Assembly: GCF_014250515.1 (NCBI RefSeq)
Contig: NZ_CP060202.1
Span: 1,361,001 to 1,425,000, forward strand
DNA: 64,000 nucleotides
Direction: 5' to 3'
Source: Hymenobacter sediminicola
Lineage (GTDB): Bacteria; Bacteroidota; Bacteroidia; Cytophagales; Hymenobacteraceae
Within the stretch, counting starts at the first letter, position 1. Every line of letters starts with the position of its first letter. The notes under the pieces are model-generated. The model searched no databases. It was given only the letters and a program-made list of their open reading frames with translations, and was not told the origin of the DNA. Positions 28,540-37,462 of the stretch are shown in pieces. The translations under genes and the position numbers were made by a program.

Positions 28540-28896
28540 ACAGTAAATCAGGAAAAAAGAAGAACTAAAGTCTGGCAAAGGTGCCACATCCGGTACCGTA
28601 CGGAAGAGGTACATAACCGAAATACACCCGAAGGGGTTGGGCCGGCAGCCGAAACGCGGTAGTTTACAGCATGGCCCGCAAGCTAGGCGCTTTGGAAATA
28701 CTGGCCGCACGCCAATCGTGCTGCGTGGTATAGTGGGCTGGCCTCCGCACCGGCTCAGGCAGCGTGTAGCTCATCCTCACTTAGAAACCACATGGTCGCC
28801 GCCAGACGAACGTGCTGCTTGGTAAGAGAGGCCGCGCAGAAGAAGCGTTTTTAGAGCCAAGTACCCCAATGTGGCATAACGCAGCTACTTTTAAGC
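28540..28896. other. 357-base gap without a gene
   Basis: Between the divergent aldo/keto reductase and class D beta-lactamase genes. Short open frames here have no recognisable content and overlap each other. It must hold both promoters, but I see no clear TTG-N19-TAnnTTTG match; TACTTTTA lies about 10 bases before the beta-lactamase start. Nothing else was identified. Confidence 0.6.
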
Positions 28897-29715
28897 ATGC
28901 GCTTCGTCTGTCTGCTTACCCTAGTTCTGCTGTTTTCAGCCGCCGCGCCCGCCCGGCTGGCACCCAAAATAGTGGAGCGAAATCTGCAGCCGCATTTCGA
29001 AAAATACGGTGTGCAAGGCTCTTTCCTGCTGTATGATGCGCCGGCCGGGCAGTTTGTGGCCTACAACCCGGCGCGCTGCCGCCAGGGGTTTCTGCCGGCC
29101 TCCACCTTCAAGATTCCTAATACGCTGATTGGCCTGCAAACCGGCGCCCTGCCCGACACCGCCACCCTGTGCAAATGGGACGGGGTGGCGCGTGAATTTC
29201 CGCAGTGGAACCAGGATATGAGCTACGGCCGGGCACTGCGCGTGTCGTGCGTGCCGTGCTACCAGCAGCTGGCGCGCCGCATTGGGGTGGAGCAGTACCG
29301 GGCGTGGCTCCCGAGGCTGCGCTACGGCCGCATGGCCGTGGCTCCCGCCACCCTCGACACGTTCTGGCTCGATGGGAATTCGCGCATTTCACAATTTGAG
29401 CAGGTGGATTTTCTGCGTCGCCTGCACGCCGAAACGCTACCTGTAGCCGCCCGGCATCAGCGGGCCGTGAAGCAACTGCTGATCCTCAAGAAAACATCCG
29501 AATACACCCTCTATGGCAAAACCGGTTGGCGTTTTCGGTCGGCTACCAACCCCGATAATGGCTGGCTGGTGGGCTGGATAACGCGCGCTGATGGCCGCAC
29601 CGCGCTGTTTGCCCTGAATATCGAGCCGAAGGGCGGGCAGGCTGCCAACAACCGGTTTATGGGAGCCCGCCGCGCCATTACGGAATCTATTCTGCAGGAG
29701 CTGCAGTGGCTGTAG
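28897..29715 (+). CDS. Class D (OXA-type) beta-lactamase
   Basis: A 272-residue serine hydrolase of the class D beta-lactamase family, expected in the periplasm. The signal peptide covers about residues 1-18. Family motifs: Ser69-Thr-Phe-Lys72 (PASTFKIPN), Ser117-Cys-Val119 (RVSCVPCYQQLA), the YGN-equivalent Tyr143-Gly-Arg145, FWLDGNSRIS (the conserved Trp and omega-like region) and Lys208-Thr-Gly210 followed by Trp211 (YGKTGW). The SxV box has Cys rather than Ala/Thr, and YGN is YGR, so hydrolysis of specific drugs cannot be predicted. The length fits the family. It stands among ordinary chromosomal genes with no mobile element, suggesting an intrinsic gene. Confidence 0.88.
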   Translation: MRFVCLLTLVLLFSAAAPARLAPKIVERNLQPHFEKYGVQGSFLLYDAPAGQFVAYNPARCRQGFLPASTFKIPNTLIGLQTGALPDTATLCKWDGVAREFPQWNQDMSYGRALRVSCVPCYQQLARRIGVEQYRAWLPRLRYGRMAVAPATLDTFWLDGNSRISQFEQVDFLRRLHAETLPVAARHQRAVKQLLILKKTSEYTLYGKTGWRFRSATNPDNGWLVGWITRADGRTALFALNIEPKGGQAANNRFMGARRAITESILQELQWL

Positions 29716-29764
29716 CAGCCCACAGACGGCCCAGCCGCTATGCCCGTTTGCGCTACATTCGTTT

Positions 29765-31348
29765 ATGACCCGCTACGCATTCCTGGTTCTGCTGCTTCTG
29801 CTCACCCAAACAACTTGGGCGCAAACCCAGCGGGCAGATATTCTTATCCGCAACGGCCGCCTGTATGACGGCACAGGCAACACCTGGACACTGGGCGACG
29901 TGGCCATCCGGGCAGGCCGTATTGTGGCCGTGGGCCGCTTGCCGGCTACTTATCCGGCTGATACCGTGCTGGATGCGCAGGGACTGGCCGTGGCGCCGGG
30001 CTTTATCGACGTGCACACGCACATCGAAGACGACGAAGTGCGCCAGCCTACCGCCGATAATTTCATCTATGACGGCGTCACGACGGTCGTGACTGGCAAC
30101 TGCGGCTCCTCACGCCCCGATTTGCGGCGCTATTTTCATATGCTGGACAGCACCCATTTGTCGGTGAACGTGGCCTCGCTGGTGGGGCACGGCACGGTAC
30201 GCAAGGCGGTGATGGGCCGCGCCCACCGCGCCCCCACCGACGCCGAACTACAGCGCATGGAAACGCTGGTAGACAGTGCTATGCGGGCCGGCGCGGTCGG
30301 CTTGTCGTCAGGGCTGATTTATATTCCCGGCACCTATGCCCGCACGCCCGAGCTGGTGCGGCTGGCCCAGGTGGCGGGGCGCTACCAGGGCCTCTATGCC
30401 ACCCACATGCGCAACGAAAGCGACAGTGTGACCTTTGCCATTCAGGAGGCGCTGAAAGTGGGCCGCGAGGCGGGGCTGCCGGTTCAGATTTCGCACCTCA
30501 AGTTGGGCGGCCAGCAGAACTGGGGCCGCACCGATGCGCTGCTGCGCCTGATTGAGGATGCCCGCCGCGCCGGCCAGCAAGTCACCATCGACCAGTATCC
30601 GTACACAGCCAGCTCTACCTCGCTCAGCACCCTGCTTCCAGATGATGTGCAGGCCGACGGCCGCGACTCGCTGCGCGCCCGGTTGGCCCGCCCGGCGGTG
30701 CACAAAGCCGTAGAAGCCAGTATGCTGGCGCGACTGAAGCGCCGCAAGCTCCGGCATTTCAGCTACGCCGTAGTGGCCAGCTTCCCGCCCGATACCAGCT
30801 ACAACGGCCGCAGCATCGAAGAGATAAACAAACTGCGCGGCCGCCGGCACTCAGCCCGCGCCGAGGCCGCCACCGTGCTGGACCTGGTGCTGCAATACGA
30901 TGCGGGCATGGTATTTCATGGCATGAGCGAAGACGATGTACAGAACATCATGCGCTATCCGCAGAACATGGTGGCGTCGGATGCCAGCATCCGGGTGTGG
31001 CAGCAGGGCGTGCCGCATCCGCGCGGCTACGGCTCCAATGCCCGCGTGTTGGGCCGCTACGTGCGCGAGCTGCACATCATCACGCTGGAAGAAGCCATCC
31101 GCCGCATGACCAGCCTGCCCGCCCAAACCTTCGGCTTCACGGACCGAGGCTTGCTGCGCCCGGGTTTCGCCGCCGATATCGTGGTATTCGACCCCGCTAC
31201 CGTGCAGGACCGCTCCACCTTCGAGCAGCCGCATCAATATTCAGTGGGCATGGAATACGTGCTGGTGAATGGCCGCCTCACCGTGCATAATGGCCGCCAC
31301 ACCGGCCTCCGCAACGGGCAGGTGCTCTACGGGCCGGGCCGGAAGTAA
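29765..31348 (+). CDS. N-acyl-D-amino-acid deacylase (D-aminoacylase), exported
   Basis: A 527-residue amidohydrolase-superfamily enzyme that removes acyl groups from D-amino acids or related compounds. A signal peptide (MTRYAFLVLLLLLTQTTWAQ) precedes the N-terminal beta domain (ADILIRNGRLYDGTGNTW). Metal-binding HxH is in GFIDVHTHIEDDE, the catalytic cysteine-containing loop is TGNCGSS, and further ligands lie in QISHLKLGG. The C-terminal RGLLRPGFAADIVVFDPATV is typical. The gene follows the beta-lactamase gene by 49 bases on the same strand, so the two may be cotranscribed. Together they could process D-amino-acid amides of cell-wall origin, which is inference from context only. Confidence 0.9.
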   Translation: MTRYAFLVLLLLLTQTTWAQTQRADILIRNGRLYDGTGNTWTLGDVAIRAGRIVAVGRLPATYPADTVLDAQGLAVAPGFIDVHTHIEDDEVRQPTADNFIYDGVTTVVTGNCGSSRPDLRRYFHMLDSTHLSVNVASLVGHGTVRKAVMGRAHRAPTDAELQRMETLVDSAMRAGAVGLSSGLIYIPGTYARTPELVRLAQVAGRYQGLYATHMRNESDSVTFAIQEALKVGREAGLPVQISHLKLGGQQNWGRTDALLRLIEDARRAGQQVTIDQYPYTASSTSLSTLLPDDVQADGRDSLRARLARPAVHKAVEASMLARLKRRKLRHFSYAVVASFPPDTSYNGRSIEEINKLRGRRHSARAEAATVLDLVLQYDAGMVFHGMSEDDVQNIMRYPQNMVASDASIRVWQQGVPHPRGYGSNARVLGRYVRELHIITLEEAIRRMTSLPAQTFGFTDRGLLRPGFAADIVVFDPATVQDRSTFEQPHQYSVGMEYVLVNGRLTVHNGRHTGLRNGQVLYGPGRK

Positions 31349-31362
31349 GAGGGTATAAAAAC

Positions 31363-31449
31363 TGTCATCCTGAGCTTGCGAAGGATCTTACTACGGTAGA
31401 AAAATGGTCGTGCAGGCGTGAAAAGGTCCTTCGCAAGCTCAGGATGACA
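31363..31449. repeat. Dispersed inverted repeat element, copy 2
   Basis: Arms of 27 bases (31363-31389 and 31423-31449) with a single mismatch; they start TGTCATCCTGAGCTTGCG and end CGCAAGCTCAGGATGACA. The outer sequence matches the element at 10418-10519. A second pair of outer bases, GGGTATAAAA (31351-31360) and TTTTATACCC (31462-31471), encloses it. It lies between convergent genes. Confidence 0.7.
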
Positions 31450-31463
31450 AGCGTACAGATATT

Positions 31464-32819
31464 TTATACCCGTTCCAGCACGCGCCAGCCGTGGGCCGGC
31501 ACGGGTAGCTGGTCACCTTCCCGGATGGCTAACAGTGTATCGCCGAAGACGTCCTGCCAGGAGCCGGCGGTTTCGGGAGGCAGCGGCAGCATCTGAGGCG
31601 TGGCGGCGGTGTTGATGACGCAGAGCACGGCGGCGTCTTGCTTGTGGCGCAGGAAGCCGTAGAGGTCTTCGTTGGGGCTGGGGAGGCGCTGGAAGCAGCT
31701 GGTTGTGTCGCCGTTGCGCAGGGCCGGATGGCGGCGCTTGAGCTGCAGCAGCCGCGTATAGAAATCCTGCAGCGGATAGTCCTGCCAGTCAATCGGGTCT
31801 TTGTCGAAGAAGGCCAGCCGCCGGTTCAGGGCTTCCTCCTGACCGGTATATACCAGCGGCATACCGGGCAGCAGCACCGTCAGAACGGCGAAGGGAAGAG
31901 CCAGCGGGCCCAGCCGCTCATATTCGGTACCGTCCCAGCTGTTCACGTCGTGGTTGCTGGTGAAGTGCATCAGGTACACCGAAGGCGGATATTTAGCCCG
32001 CTCGGCCGCCAGGTAAATGTCGATATCCTGGAGCGGCTGCTTGTCCTCGGCAATGTGGTCGAGGAGGTAGTGCAGGCGCAGCCCGAAGGTCATGTTGAAG
32101 GCCTTTTCCAACAGCTTGGTATCGGAATTGAACTGTTCCCAGCTCAGGCCGCCGCTCGGGTACAGCTCGTCCCATTCGGCCAGCATAAACAGCGGCTTCA
32201 CGGCATCCAGCTCCAGGCGGGCTTCGTCCCAGAAGTCGGTGGGCACCAAGCCTGCCACGTCGCAGCGGTACCCGTCGATGTCGGCTTCGCGCACCCAATA
32301 GAGCAGCGCGTCGGTCATGTAGCGGCGTAGCTCAGGGTGGCTATAATCGAAAGCTACCACGTCGGTCCAGTCGGGTACGGGCGGCACCAGGTGGCCGGCA
32401 GCATCGTGCTGGTACCAGTCGGGATGCTGCTGCACCAGGGCATTGTCCCAGCTGGTGTGGTTGGCTACCCAGTCGAGCAGCACACGCAAACCCAGCACGT
32501 GGGCCGCCTGCACGAGGTGGCGCAGGTCGTCGAGTGTTCCGAACTCCGGATTCACCCCGAAATAGTCGCGCACCGCATACTGGCTGCCCAGGCTGCCCTT
32601 GCGCTCTACTTCCCCAATCGGATGAATCGGCATCAGCCACACAATGCTGACGCCCATAGACGCCAGCCGCGGCAAGTGTGCCTCAAATGCCTGAAAGGTG
32701 CCCTCCGGCGTATAGTTGCGCAGGTTTACCTCGTAGATAGTAGCGGTGGCGGCCCATTCCGGGTGGCGGACTTGAAACAGATGGGCATCGGGGTGAACAG
32801 CGGAATCGGACACAGGCAC
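31464..32819 (-). CDS. GH13 alpha-amylase-family enzyme, cytoplasmic
   Basis: A 451-residue alpha-glucan or maltooligosaccharide hydrolase of family GH13. No signal peptide is seen, so it is probably cytoplasmic. The four conserved regions are present: LLDWVANHTSWD (region I, about 114-125), DGYRCDVAG with nucleophile Asp187 (II), MLAEWDE with acid Glu215 (III) and TSNHDVNSW with Asp291 (IV). The N-terminal MPIHPIGE (about 63-70) is also conserved in the neighbour. It is a clear paralogue of the next upstream gene, with which it shares regions such as GSLGSQYAVRDYFGVNPEFG. Specificity is not evident. The C-terminus ends in a small beta domain. Confidence 0.88.
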   Translation of the reverse strand: MPVSDSAVHPDAHLFQVRHPEWAATATIYEVNLRNYTPEGTFQAFEAHLPRLASMGVSIVWLMPIHPIGEVERKGSLGSQYAVRDYFGVNPEFGTLDDLRHLVQAAHVLGLRVLLDWVANHTSWDNALVQQHPDWYQHDAAGHLVPPVPDWTDVVAFDYSHPELRRYMTDALLYWVREADIDGYRCDVAGLVPTDFWDEARLELDAVKPLFMLAEWDELYPSGGLSWEQFNSDTKLLEKAFNMTFGLRLHYLLDHIAEDKQPLQDIDIYLAAERAKYPPSVYLMHFTSNHDVNSWDGTEYERLGPLALPFAVLTVLLPGMPLVYTGQEEALNRRLAFFDKDPIDWQDYPLQDFYTRLLQLKRRHPALRNGDTTSCFQRLPSPNEDLYGFLRHKQDAAVLCVINTAATPQMLPLPPETAGSWQDVFGDTLLAIREGDQLPVPAHGWRVLERV

Positions 32820-32933
32820 GCGGGCTTATGGAAGGAATAAATTCCGCAGTGTACGACAAACCAGCCCGCTTAGGCGGAAACTAAGGTGGCTGCACCTAGT
32901 GTTTCGTGCTGTCCTGATCGTATCAGCCGCTTG

Positions 32934-34385
32934 CTACCAGAGGCCGTTGCGGGGCGGGGGCGGTACCTGCTCATACACGCGGTAGCTGTGGCCCGGCAGC
33001 AGCACTTTTGAGCCGGAGCCCAGCCGCAGCACCTGTCCGCTGAACAGCTCCCGGTAGTTGCCCGGACCCAACGTGCGCAGTATCAGCTGGTGTGGCTGCC
33101 GGCCCAGGTTGATGACCGTCAGCACAGCCTTGTCGTCGCGGCGGCGCACAAAGCTGTAGACTTCGCTGCTGCTGCTGGCGGGCAGGGCCTCAAACTCCGC
33201 GCAGGCGTCGCCATTGAGCAGGGCCGGGTGGCGCTTTTTCAACTGCAGCAGCTTGGTGTAGAAGTCCTGCAGCGGGTAGTCGTTCCACGGAATGGTGTCC
33301 TTGTCGAAAAAGCGGAGGCGCTTTTTCAGGGCCGCTTCCTGGCCGCTGTACACCATGGGCATGCCGGGCAGCATGGCAGCCAGCACGGCCAGCGGCAGCG
33401 CGTTTTTGCCCAGCCGCTCATATTCCGAGCCGTCCCAGCTGTTCACGTCGTGCGAAGACGTGAAGTTCATCAGGTACACTGAGCCGGGGTAGCGCTGGCT
33501 TTCGGCGGTGCGGTATTTGTCGAGGGCGGAGGTAGGGGCTTTGCCGGTAGCCAGGCTGTCCATGAGGCCGTGCAGACGCAGGGCGTAGGCCATATCAAAG
33601 GCTTTTTCCAGTAGCTTCGTGTCAGGGCTGAACTGCTCGGGCTTAAGGAAAGTGGGTGGAAACAGCTCGTCCCACTCGGCCAGCATAAACACGGGCTTCA
33701 CTTTTTCCAGCTCCTGGCGCGTGTCGTTCCAGAAATCGGTGGGCACGAGGCCGGCCACGTCGCAGCGGAAACCGTCGAAATCGGCTTCGCGGAGCCAGAA
33801 CGCCATGCTTTCCTGCATGTAGCGGCGTAGCTCAGGCTTGCTGTAGTCCAGGTCAATAACGTCCTGCCAGTCCGACACGGGTGGCTGAAACCCGCCGGCT
33901 TTGGTGCGCGTGAACCACTCCGGATGCTGCTGGCTGAGTTGGCTGTCCCAACTGGTATGGTTGGCCACCCAGTCCAGAATAACGTGCATCCCCAGCTTGT
34001 GCGCTTCCTGGTTGAGGTGGCGCAGGTCTTCCATCGTCCCAAATTCCGGGTTCACAGCCCGGTAGTCCTGGATGGAGTACTGGCTGCCCAGCGTGCCCTT
34101 GCGGTTGAGCTTGCCGATGGGCTGCACCGGCATCAGCCACAGAATGCCCACGCCCATCTTCTGCAGCCGCGGCAGGTGTGCTTCGAAAGCCCGAAACGTG
34201 CCCTCGGGCGTGTACTGCCGGATATTGACCTCATAGATACTGGCCGAATCGGCCCAGGCCGGGTGGCGAATGGTGTATTCGGCCGGTGGGGTTTTGTCGC
34301 AGTCGGCAACGGTTCTGACGGGTTGATTCGGCTGGCAGGCGGCCAGCAGGAGCAGGCCGCTGAGCAGGGAGAAAGGACGGAGCAT
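32934..34385 (-). CDS. GH13 alpha-amylase-family lipoprotein
   Basis: A 483-residue exported paralogue of the preceding GH13 enzyme. The ATG at 34385 gives MLRPFSLLSGLLLLAAC with lipobox Cys17. Catalytic regions: VILDWVANHTSWD (135-147), DGFRCDVAG with nucleophile Asp209, MLAEWDE with acid Glu237 and FTSSHDVNSWDG with the third Asp. The sequences NIRQYTPEGTFRAFEAHLPRL and GTLGSQYSIQDYRAVNPEFG match the neighbour, so the two arose by duplication. A surface-anchored copy that cuts long glucans and a cytoplasmic copy that finishes the products is a reasonable division of labour, but inferred. The two genes are in the same direction, 114 bases apart. Confidence 0.88.
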   Translation of the reverse strand: MLRPFSLLSGLLLLAACQPNQPVRTVADCDKTPPAEYTIRHPAWADSASIYEVNIRQYTPEGTFRAFEAHLPRLQKMGVGILWLMPVQPIGKLNRKGTLGSQYSIQDYRAVNPEFGTMEDLRHLNQEAHKLGMHVILDWVANHTSWDSQLSQQHPEWFTRTKAGGFQPPVSDWQDVIDLDYSKPELRRYMQESMAFWLREADFDGFRCDVAGLVPTDFWNDTRQELEKVKPVFMLAEWDELFPPTFLKPEQFSPDTKLLEKAFDMAYALRLHGLMDSLATGKAPTSALDKYRTAESQRYPGSVYLMNFTSSHDVNSWDGSEYERLGKNALPLAVLAAMLPGMPMVYSGQEAALKKRLRFFDKDTIPWNDYPLQDFYTKLLQLKKRHPALLNGDACAEFEALPASSSSEVYSFVRRRDDKAVLTVINLGRQPHQLILRTLGPGNYRELFSGQVLRLGSGSKVLLPGHSYRVYEQVPPPPRNGLW

Positions 34386-34448
34386 GCACCAACATAGCAC
34401 ATTTCGGGCAACTCGTTCGGCCTTGGCTGCCGGCGCCGGATACCGCCG

Positions 34449-34910
34449 TCAGGGCTTATCGAAGCGGCGGAGGCGGTTTTTGCTGAGCTCGTAGCTGATA
34501 ATGGCCGGGACATAGAACGTGACATCGGCCAGCAGCTTGGCCACCAGAATTCCCGCCGCGAAGTTGCCCAGCCAGCGCGGCAGATAGTATAGCAGGGCCG
34601 GCCGGATGAGGAAACTATCGGCTACTTCGGCTAGGCCAAACTCTACGGCCAGCGCCCGCACGTTGCGCCCGAAGGTGCGCAGCGTGTATTGGCGGCCTTG
34701 GGCCAGCAACGTGCGGCGGGCCAGCAGCATATCCTGCCCCAACAGCCACCCGAAGTAGGCTAAGTTGCCGGCCCAGGTGCCCGCCAGCGCCGCCTGCAGG
34801 CCGCTGTGCGTGGCCTGCAGCGCCAGGGCCGCCGCGGCCAGTGTAGCCACCACCGACAGCAACTCGGCGGGCAGGTAGCGGCGCAGCCATTCGCGAAGCT
34901 TTTGTTTCAT
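34449..34910 (-). CDS. Membrane protein, unknown
   Basis: A 153-residue protein with four likely membrane segments: about residues 18-35 (LLSVVATLAAAALALQ), 42-60 (LAGTWAGNLAYFGWLLGQDM), 105-125 (LIRPALLYYLPRWLGNFAAG) and 125-140 (LVAKLLADVTFYVPAIISY). The C-terminus is basic (KNRLRRFDKP). I do not recognise the family. It is upstream of the GH13 lipoprotein on the same strand and divergent from the membrane-anchored AraC-type gene. Confidence 0.6.
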   Translation of the reverse strand: MKQKLREWLRRYLPAELLSVVATLAAAALALQATHSGLQAALAGTWAGNLAYFGWLLGQDMLLARRTLLAQGRQYTLRTFGRNVRALAVEFGLAEVADSFLIRPALLYYLPRWLGNFAAGILVAKLLADVTFYVPAIISYELSKNRLRRFDKP

Positions 34911-34979
34911 GCGGGAACCGGAAAGAAACGGCTATTTTTCAGGGCCGGCCAAAGATACCGGCTTCCCACGTCCTGCCTT

Positions 34980-36161
34980 ATGCAGATACCTTTTTCGCCG
35001 CTAGTTGTGGTGCTGCTGGCTGTGGTGGCGCAGGCCGTATTTGCGGCCGGACTGCTATGGCTGGCCCCGGCCAACCGACTCCCGAACCGCTTTTTAGCGC
35101 TGCTCATGCTGGCTATTGCGCTGTGGCTGCTCGATGGTTTTTTTCGGGTGTCCGGCATCTACGGGCAGAATGCCAACTGGTATTTCGCGCCTATCTACTA
35201 CTCGTTTGCCTTCGGGCCGCTGCTGTACTTCTATGTGCGCAGCCTCATCAACCACGACTTCCGGTTCCAGGCCCGGCACCTGTGGCACTTTCTGCCGGTG
35301 CTGCTGCAGGCCGCGCTGTACTGGGGGCTTCGGCTGCAGCCCTACGCCACCCGCTACTGGTTCTGGGAGCAGGTGCACCGACCCTATACTTACCGCGTGG
35401 AATTCATCGGCACGTGGCTGTCTTTGACCGTGTATCTGGGCCTGAGCCTGCAACTGCTGCGGCACTACCAACGCTGGCTGCCCGACAACTTTTCGGAAGT
35501 GTCGAAGCTGCGGCTGCAGTGGCTGCGGGTGTTGCTGGTGCTGGTGGCCGTAGTGAGCGTGCAGTGGCTGGCGGAGGTGGTGCTGCGGGAGTTTTTCGAT
35601 AAGTATTATCAGTACGACTACTCCACAGAAGTGCTGGGGGTGGTTGTGTTTCTGATTGGGGTAGTGGGGCTGCGGCAGGCTGATATGCAGGCCGTGCGCT
35701 TTGTGCCGGAAGAAGCCGAAACGGCCCCAGCTGCCGCTCCCCTGGAGGACCTTTCGGCTGGCAGCCAGCCCGGCACAGTGGTAGCCGAATCAGTGGCTGT
35801 AGCGGCCACCCCACCAGCCGCCGATGCGGCGGTAGTGGCCCGCATCCGCAAAGCGCTGGAAGAAGACCAGCTGTATCTAAATCCCACGCTCACGCTGGCC
35901 GAGCTGTCGGCACATACCGGCCTAGCCCCGCGCCTAATTTCGTTCACGGTCAATAACGGTTTCGGTCAGAGCTTCAACGATGTGGTGAATGGCTACCGGG
36001 TGGCGGAGGTGAAGCGCCGCCTGGCCACTTCCGACGCGCAGCGCCTGACGCTGCTGGGCATTGCCTTCGAGAGTGGCTTCAACTCCAAAACCACTTTCAA
36101 CCGCATCTTCAAGCAGTTCACGGGCGTGGCCCCGCGCGACTACCGGGTAACGCCGGAATAG
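34980..36161 (+). CDS. Membrane-anchored AraC-type regulator
   Basis: A 393-residue protein with an N-terminal membrane domain and a C-terminal AraC-type DNA-binding domain. Seven hydrophobic segments can be placed between residues 6 and 235, starting VVVLLAVVAQAVFAAGLLWL and FLALLMLAIALWLLDGFF. A linker of about 50 Ala/Pro-rich residues leads to the HTH region (TLAELSAHTGLAPRLISFTVNNGFGQSF, then LLGIAFESGFNSKTTFNRIFKQFTGVAPRDYR). Such seven-helix AraC proteins in Bacteroidota are taken to be direct membrane-signal-to-DNA switches, though the ligand is rarely known. The ATG at 34980 was used because the hydrophobic domain starts there; no target gene is evident. Confidence 0.85.
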   Translation: MQIPFSPLVVVLLAVVAQAVFAAGLLWLAPANRLPNRFLALLMLAIALWLLDGFFRVSGIYGQNANWYFAPIYYSFAFGPLLYFYVRSLINHDFRFQARHLWHFLPVLLQAALYWGLRLQPYATRYWFWEQVHRPYTYRVEFIGTWLSLTVYLGLSLQLLRHYQRWLPDNFSEVSKLRLQWLRVLLVLVAVVSVQWLAEVVLREFFDKYYQYDYSTEVLGVVVFLIGVVGLRQADMQAVRFVPEEAETAPAAAPLEDLSAGSQPGTVVAESVAVAATPPAADAAVVARIRKALEEDQLYLNPTLTLAELSAHTGLAPRLISFTVNNGFGQSFNDVVNGYRVAEVKRRLATSDAQRLTLLGIAFESGFNSKTTFNRIFKQFTGVAPRDYRVTPE

Positions 36162-36303
36162 GGTAGGGCTGTCTTGAATACTTGCCTGAGAAGCGTCGAA
36201 TAAGGCCCATATCATGATGCAGGGCGTCCCGATACCAGATTCGGGGCGTTTCGCAGGGTTGCGGCGGGCACCTTTGGGTCATTCATCAACCCCTGAGTGC
36301 CTC

Positions 36304-36825
36304 ATGAAAATCCTGTTGCTTCTGGCGGTTCTGGCCGCCACTGCGGCTGCCCCGCTGCTGGCCCAAACGCCAGCCCCCACTGCCTGGGCCGACCATACCC
36401 GCGTGCTGCCCGACAAGCTCCGGCAGGTGCCGGTGGGCCTCACGCTCTGGCACACGCCCAACCCGAACTACCCTGAGCCCAACCCGGAAAAGCCCGGCGG
36501 CTACGTGTGGAAACACAGCACCATGATTCGGTCGGAAGTAGGCGAGCTGGAAGTGGTGGAGTGCGGCAGCTTTATCTGGTACAGCGCCGCCGGGTGGCAG
36601 GCCAACATGCGCGAAACCCCCGCCGAGTTTGCCGAGCTGTTTCAGTGCCCCGATGGCCGTCTGCTGCCCGGCCGCACCTACACGTTTGCCAAAAACTACC
36701 GCTTCGCCGACAATGCCCAGCGCCTCTATGGTGGCGACGCCCTCTGGTACATTCTGGCCAAAGACAAAACCGGCAAACTCTACAAAGGCATGGGCCTGAT
36801 TGAAACGGAATCGACGGTCCGCTAA
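36304..36825 (+). CDS. Exported protein of unknown function
   Basis: A 173-residue protein whose start is the ATG at 36304, giving a signal peptide MKILLLLAVLAATAAAPLLAQ. The mature part is rich in aromatic residues and has regions such as LWHTPNPNYPEPNPEKPGGYVWKHSTM, VECGSFIWYSAAGWQANM and LPGRTYTFAKNYRFADNAQRLYGGDALWYILAKD. I do not recognise a family. It lies 33 bases upstream of the YceI gene on the same strand, so cotranscription is likely. Confidence 0.65.
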   Translation: MKILLLLAVLAATAAAPLLAQTPAPTAWADHTRVLPDKLRQVPVGLTLWHTPNPNYPEPNPEKPGGYVWKHSTMIRSEVGELEVVECGSFIWYSAAGWQANMRETPAEFAELFQCPDGRLLPGRTYTFAKNYRFADNAQRLYGGDALWYILAKDKTGKLYKGMGLIETESTVR

Positions 36826-36858
36826 CCGCCCGCCTCACCTCTTCTGACTGCCAACACG

Positions 36859-37425
36859 ATGAAACTTCTCTTCCTTATTCTGCTGCACTTTTGCACGCTG
36901 GCAGCCACGCCCCCAGCTGCTACCAGCTACTTAGTAAATCTGGAGGCCAGCCGCATCAGCTGGACCGGCTATGCCGAGGTAGGCACCTATGCGCCTACTG
37001 GCTCCATACAGTTCCAGCGCGGCCGATTCAACTACGATGGCAGCTCACTGCGCAATGGCCGCTTTGAGGTGGATATGCGCACCATCCGGCAGGAGCAGGC
37101 CCAGCTGGCCGAACACCTGCGTGGGCCGGAATTTTTCGATGTGGAGAAATACCCGGTGGCCGTTTTTGTACTGAGCGAAGTACGGCAGGGCGTAGCCAGC
37201 GGCCAGCTTACGGTGCGCGGTGTCACGCAGCCTGTCCGGTTTCCGCTCACTGTGGAGCGTCAGGCCAACGGCCGCCTGCGCATCCAGGGCACTGCCACCC
37301 TCGACCGAACCAAGTTCGGGATAAACCACAATTCCTCTAGCTTCTTTCAGAATTTGGGTTCCTACGCCATTCGCAACGATTTTAAGCTGACGTTTGATGT
37401 AGTGGCAGAAGCGGAGCGGCAGTAG
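36859..37425 (+). CDS. YceI-family lipid-binding protein
   Basis: A 188-residue periplasmic protein of the YceI family, which forms a lipocalin-like barrel that binds isoprenoid chains. The signal peptide covers about residues 1-20. Family features: EASRISWTGYAEVGTYAPTGSIQFQRG, SLRNGRFEVDMRTI, LRGPEFFDVEKYPVAVFVLSEV (the FFDxxKYPxAxF box, about residues 91-101), GQLTVRGVTQPVRFPLTV and the final TKFGINHNSSSFFQNLGSYAI. The gene is preceded by an unrecognised exported protein, and the two are probably cotranscribed. Confidence 0.92.
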   Translation: MKLLFLILLHFCTLAATPPAATSYLVNLEASRISWTGYAEVGTYAPTGSIQFQRGRFNYDGSSLRNGRFEVDMRTIRQEQAQLAEHLRGPEFFDVEKYPVAVFVLSEVRQGVASGQLTVRGVTQPVRFPLTVERQANGRLRIQGTATLDRTKFGINHNSSSFFQNLGSYAIRNDFKLTFDVVAEAERQ

Positions 37426-37462
37426 GAGAATAGCATGCGAAGTGGCGCCTGCGGTATACGGA

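Noticed and set aside
28637..28825. Small open frame upstream of the beta-lactamase
   Set aside because: No recognisable protein features, no start signals, and overlapping frames on both strands.
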